Assembly: GCA_963402885.1 (NCBI GenBank)
Contig: OY727096.1
Coordinates: 9,247,501-9,311,500 of the forward strand
DNA from: Antedon bifida
Lineage: Eukaryota > Echinodermata > Crinoidea > Comatulida > Antedonidae
Direction: 5' to 3'
Length of the DNA: 64,000 bases
The notes under the pieces were generated by a model. That model ran no database searches and was not told the origin of the DNA. It saw only the letters and a list, made by a program, of their open reading frames with translations. Below are positions 60,865-64,000 of the stretch, piece after piece. Made by a program: the position numbers and the translations under genes. Numbering within the stretch: the stretch's first letter is position 1; each line of letters begins with the position of its first letter.

Positions 60865-61637
60865 TTTCATGGTATTGTTCGAACTCGATTGGATAGCGAC
60901 TCTTTAACATTCTCGGCGTGGTACGGCGGAACGCGTAATTTTTTTTCCAGGACGAACGTGGGCAGAAATCATGAATAATTCATGAATAATTATGACATAA
61001 TAGGGAACATTATAGAGGGCGCTATATAATAATGCAGAGAGATTAAATAATTAGTGTAAACAGCGTTTGCCAACCGAAATGTTTGGTCTAGTGGTAAAGG
61101 CTTTATCCTATTATACTGGAGCCTTCGGTTCGAGGTCTTTCATGAACATGTTTTTTTTAATAGTTGAGAGAGATTATTTAGAGGGTTAGGTTTAGTATAT
61201 TTAGGAAGTAGATCAGCTATCTTGCAATTCTTTATAATAATAATAATAATAATTTATTGAAACTACACCTTTACAACGGTGGCACCCGTTCATACACGGT
61301 GGCACTCGTTCATACACGAACTATATACATATAGACATTCAACAGAATAATTAATAAAAACAAACAGATACAAAGTAAAACTAGTCAACCGCCGACTCGA
61401 TCGCTATCGTAGTCGTACGTCACTTATGCAATATACAATGAGTTAAAAAGAAAAGAAATACAAACAATTTTTAAGTAGTAGGCCTACAGTAACTGAAAAA
61501 AAAAATATTGTACCAAAATTTAAAAAATAGTAATATTAAAAACTCAAAATAAAAAGATCTCTATACCGCAACAAAACAAAAACATTACATGCTATCTGCG
61601 AGTTGTATAAGATTGTTTCGTATTTTCCATGATCTTG

Positions 61638-62705
61638 TTAGGTATACTTTACATATTTGTCAAGACTCAATAGGACATTATTACTGAGGGGAAGTGTATC
61701 CGTCCCCAGAACATATGACATTTTTTCGTCATTGTTACTGCTGGTGCAGAATGTTTCCCAAACATCTAACTCGTTATGAAAAATTAAGTCTTGTTTAAGT
61801 ATATTTAGCTGTTCTTCTCTTACACATTGTAATGCATCACAACTAAATAAAAAGTGAGATATGTCCTCTATATTTCCAGAGTTACATAATGAACAGAGAC
61901 CATCATTATCCACGGTCCATTTAAAATTTAAAGGGAGAGTATTGGAACGGGCTTGAAATTTAAGACGGGCACCATTAAAATTTGTTTTATCAAGTAAAAA
62001 CTTTTCAAGATCCGGCTTTGATTTTAACTTTGCATAAAAAGATAGCGACGATTTAGATGCGAGGTCCTCTGACCATTGATTATTTACATTATCTAAAATA
62101 TTTTGTTTCAGTAAATTAAACCAATTTTCCATAGTGCGATTTTTAATAACATTGTTAAAAATATGCATGCATTCAAATCTACAGAAAGTGGTTCGTACAC
62201 AATTAAGGAATTTAAATCGTAATTCTTTTGTGTTGTAATTAAGCATAGTCTTGTACAATAGGTTGGGCCATCGTTTTTCATTTAACCCGACTAAACGTTC
62301 AAAGAATTTTAGTTGTAATATGTTATGAGATACGGTTAAGGGTATCCATCCTAAATCTCCATAAAAGGCCACTTTGGGTGTGTACACTGGTGCTTTTAAA
62401 ATATATCGTGCCATCTGCATTTGAAGCCGTTCCAGTCTCTCAATATCTGAATTGGACCCTCCAGTCCAAACAGAGCAAGCATAATTAATAGAAGGTAAAA
62501 CTATTGTTTTCCATAGGATATTTCCGTAATATACTCTGTCAAATTCATCAAGATTATCAATTATAGATTTAACATATGAAACTAATCTATTACCCTTTTT
62601 AACAACATTGTCAATATGCGGATGTTCACATACATTTCTTGATATTAGCAATCCTAGATATTGGTAGGTAACTGTTTCTGGATGTGATGTTTGCCAAGAT
62701 CCCAT
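61638..62705 (-). pseudogene. LINE ORF2 C-terminal part with zinc knuckle
   Basis: A 355-codon frame: the RT thumb region (YQYLGLLISRN), a WTGG and QMARYILKAP region, PTVSHN-like helices, and CSLCNSGNIEDISHFLFSC. It is separated from the RT part by a TGA (62772 region, probably from TGG) and a frameshift near 62715. The ATG at 62705 is therefore not a real start. Confidence 0.8.
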
Positions 62706-62771
62706 TGTTTATATTTATTTATCTTTTTTCCAAAAATCAAGACTTGATTTTTTATAGTTAAAATTAATTTT

Positions 62772-63635
62772 TCAATCATTTGAAAAATCACCTGCTAATT
62801 TAAGCATCTTTTTAAGGTCATGCTCATTATTGCCAATTAGCACGACATCATCAGCCCAGAAAAGACTACCCATCCATTTATTTTGGATCTTAACACCAAC
62901 ATTATTTGCCTCTAACAACTTCTTAAATTCATTAATAAAAATGGAAAAGAGTACAGGAGATAGAGTACATCCCTGTTTAACTCCCTGATCGATTACAAAT
63001 GAATCAGTAGAAATGTTTCCAAATTTTACATATCCTTCAACATTTTTATATAATTTGTCAATAAGTTTCCATATATTACCCCTAATACCACAGTTCCATA
63101 TAGCTTTTAGTAGCCCTTCTCGCCATACACTGTCGAATGCCTTTCGGAAGTCCAGGAAGGCCATATAGATGTTTTTCCCTTCTGCAAATCTGCAGGCAGC
63201 AATACTTTTTAATGTAAAAATGTGATCCTCACACCTATGCTGTGCGCGAAAACCTCCCTTTACTTCCGAAAGGACATCCCCTTCTTCAAGAAAATCAGTT
63301 ATTGAGAAAGCAATAATCCTATTGAAAATCTTAGATATACAGGAAGTCAAAGAAATACCTCTATAATTATTTAAGTCTAACCTATTTCCTTTTTTGAAAA
63401 TAGGGATAATAGTAGATTTGTTCCATTCATTTGGAATTTCTCCTAGTTCGATAATTCTTTGGAACATAAACAAAAGAGAGTATTCAATATAAACACCCCC
63501 ATTTTTAAGGAGTTCGTTTGTAATTCCGTCTGGCCCTGGCGCCTTATTATTTTTGGCGTGTGAAAGAGCAATTGAAACAGTATTAATATTTAATTTGATA
63601 TTATGTAGGAATGATTCCGAGTGTTCATTACTATT
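62772..63635 (-). pseudogene. LINE ORF2 reverse transcriptase
   Basis: Motifs in order: KAPGPDGITNELL, IPNEWNKSTIIPIFKKGNR, NNYRGISLTSCISKIFNRII, GGFRAQHRCEDHIFTL, LDFRKAFDSVW, VKQGCTLSPVLFSIF and FWADDVVL (a W for A/C variant before the catalytic Asp pair). The frame is open from about 63635; the upstream linker (63635-63980, with NKGGPRCKDFWKAIRG) is in another frame after a shift near 63640. Confidence 0.85.
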
Positions 63636-64000
63636 TATTTTGCATTATTATCATTAATATTAGTATTATTAGGATTGTCAGAACTTAGATCGGAACGTAC
63701 CTTCTGGATAAACATCGACGTGTTAAGTGAGATGCAATCAGACATATTCATATGCATTTTTCCTAGAGTTTCCCAGTATTGTTTTACTGTTTGATTCATT
63801 TTAACTTTTTCTGTAACAATTTCGTCCGAAAAAGGTGATTTAATACAACTGACCACTTCCTGTTTATGTTTAGGGCCTCTTATGGCTTTCCAGAAATCTT
63901 TACATCTTGGTCCACCTTTATTAGCAATTTTATTTGAATTATCGACTCTTTTCTTGTTAATCTTTTGTTTAATTAAAATTTTAGTATCGGCACGTTTTTC

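Larger units (their letters stand above)
61232..64000 (-). mobile_element. LINE (non-LTR retrotransposon), runs off the right edge
   Basis: Read on the minus strand: linker, RT, C-terminal domain with zinc knuckle, a 3' UTR of about 390 bases, and a (TTA)n tail ending near 61232. It lies downstream of exon 7 of copy C in the opposite orientation, where C's last exon would be expected. It differs from the LINE at 20088-24555 in all motifs. Confidence 0.8.

Noticed and set aside
61080..61135. Another tRNA-like stretch (TGGTCTAGTGGTAAAGGC, then GGTTCGAGGTC)
   Set aside because: A-box and B-box-like words are present, but I could not pair an acceptor stem or a sound anticodon arm; too weak to annotate.

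Overview
The window looks like nuclear DNA of a marine invertebrate deuterostome. It is strongly AT-rich, genes are split into short phase-matched exons with GT-AG introns, transposons are abundant, and the octamer TAGGCCTA recurs throughout. An echinoderm or related ambulacrarian is my best guess, but nothing seen here fixes the species. There are no bacterial-style operons or rRNA genes.

Layout. (1) 1-5.3 kb: a minus-strand gene (called D here) whose six recognisable exons encode a signal peptide, a Ly6/uPAR three-finger domain ending in a CC-x4-CN motif, a Thr-rich stalk and the start of a PAN/apple domain. Its 3' end is unclear. (2) 5.3-12.1 kb: no gene found, only small repeats. (3) 12.2-18.2 kb: plus-strand gene A, with eight exons giving a 485-residue secreted protein: signal peptide, a beta-rich domain, a PAN/apple domain, a short Cys motif and a C-terminal domain carried by three 170-base exons plus a tiny last exon. 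(4) 18.2-28.9 kb: the 3' flank of A, with a minisatellite and a LINE that is itself interrupted by a 1.6 kb foldback holding Penelope-like fragments. (5) 30.6-38.0 kb: copy B, a pseudogene with at least three clear lesions. (6) 38-48 kb: a duplicate of A's 3' flank without the big LINE. (7) 49.8-60.5 kb: copy C, intact through exon 7, with a TE-swollen first intron (one hAT-like element inside another, each with an 8-bp target duplication). (8) 60.6-64 kb: a tRNA-like inverted pair and a minus-strand LINE that runs off the window.

How it fits together: A, B and C are tandem segmental duplicates (exon 2 at 12.7, 31.6 and 55.6 kb) of one secreted, probably glycosylated, multi-domain protein. 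The neighbouring D also ends in a PAN-like module, so the locus may be a cluster of secreted or surface recognition or matrix proteins. Function is inference: I recognise the PAN and Ly6 folds, but not the first and last domains of A/B/C beyond a vague similarity to marine-invertebrate matrix or secreted proteins. Elements present in one copy and absent from another give a relative order of duplication and insertion.
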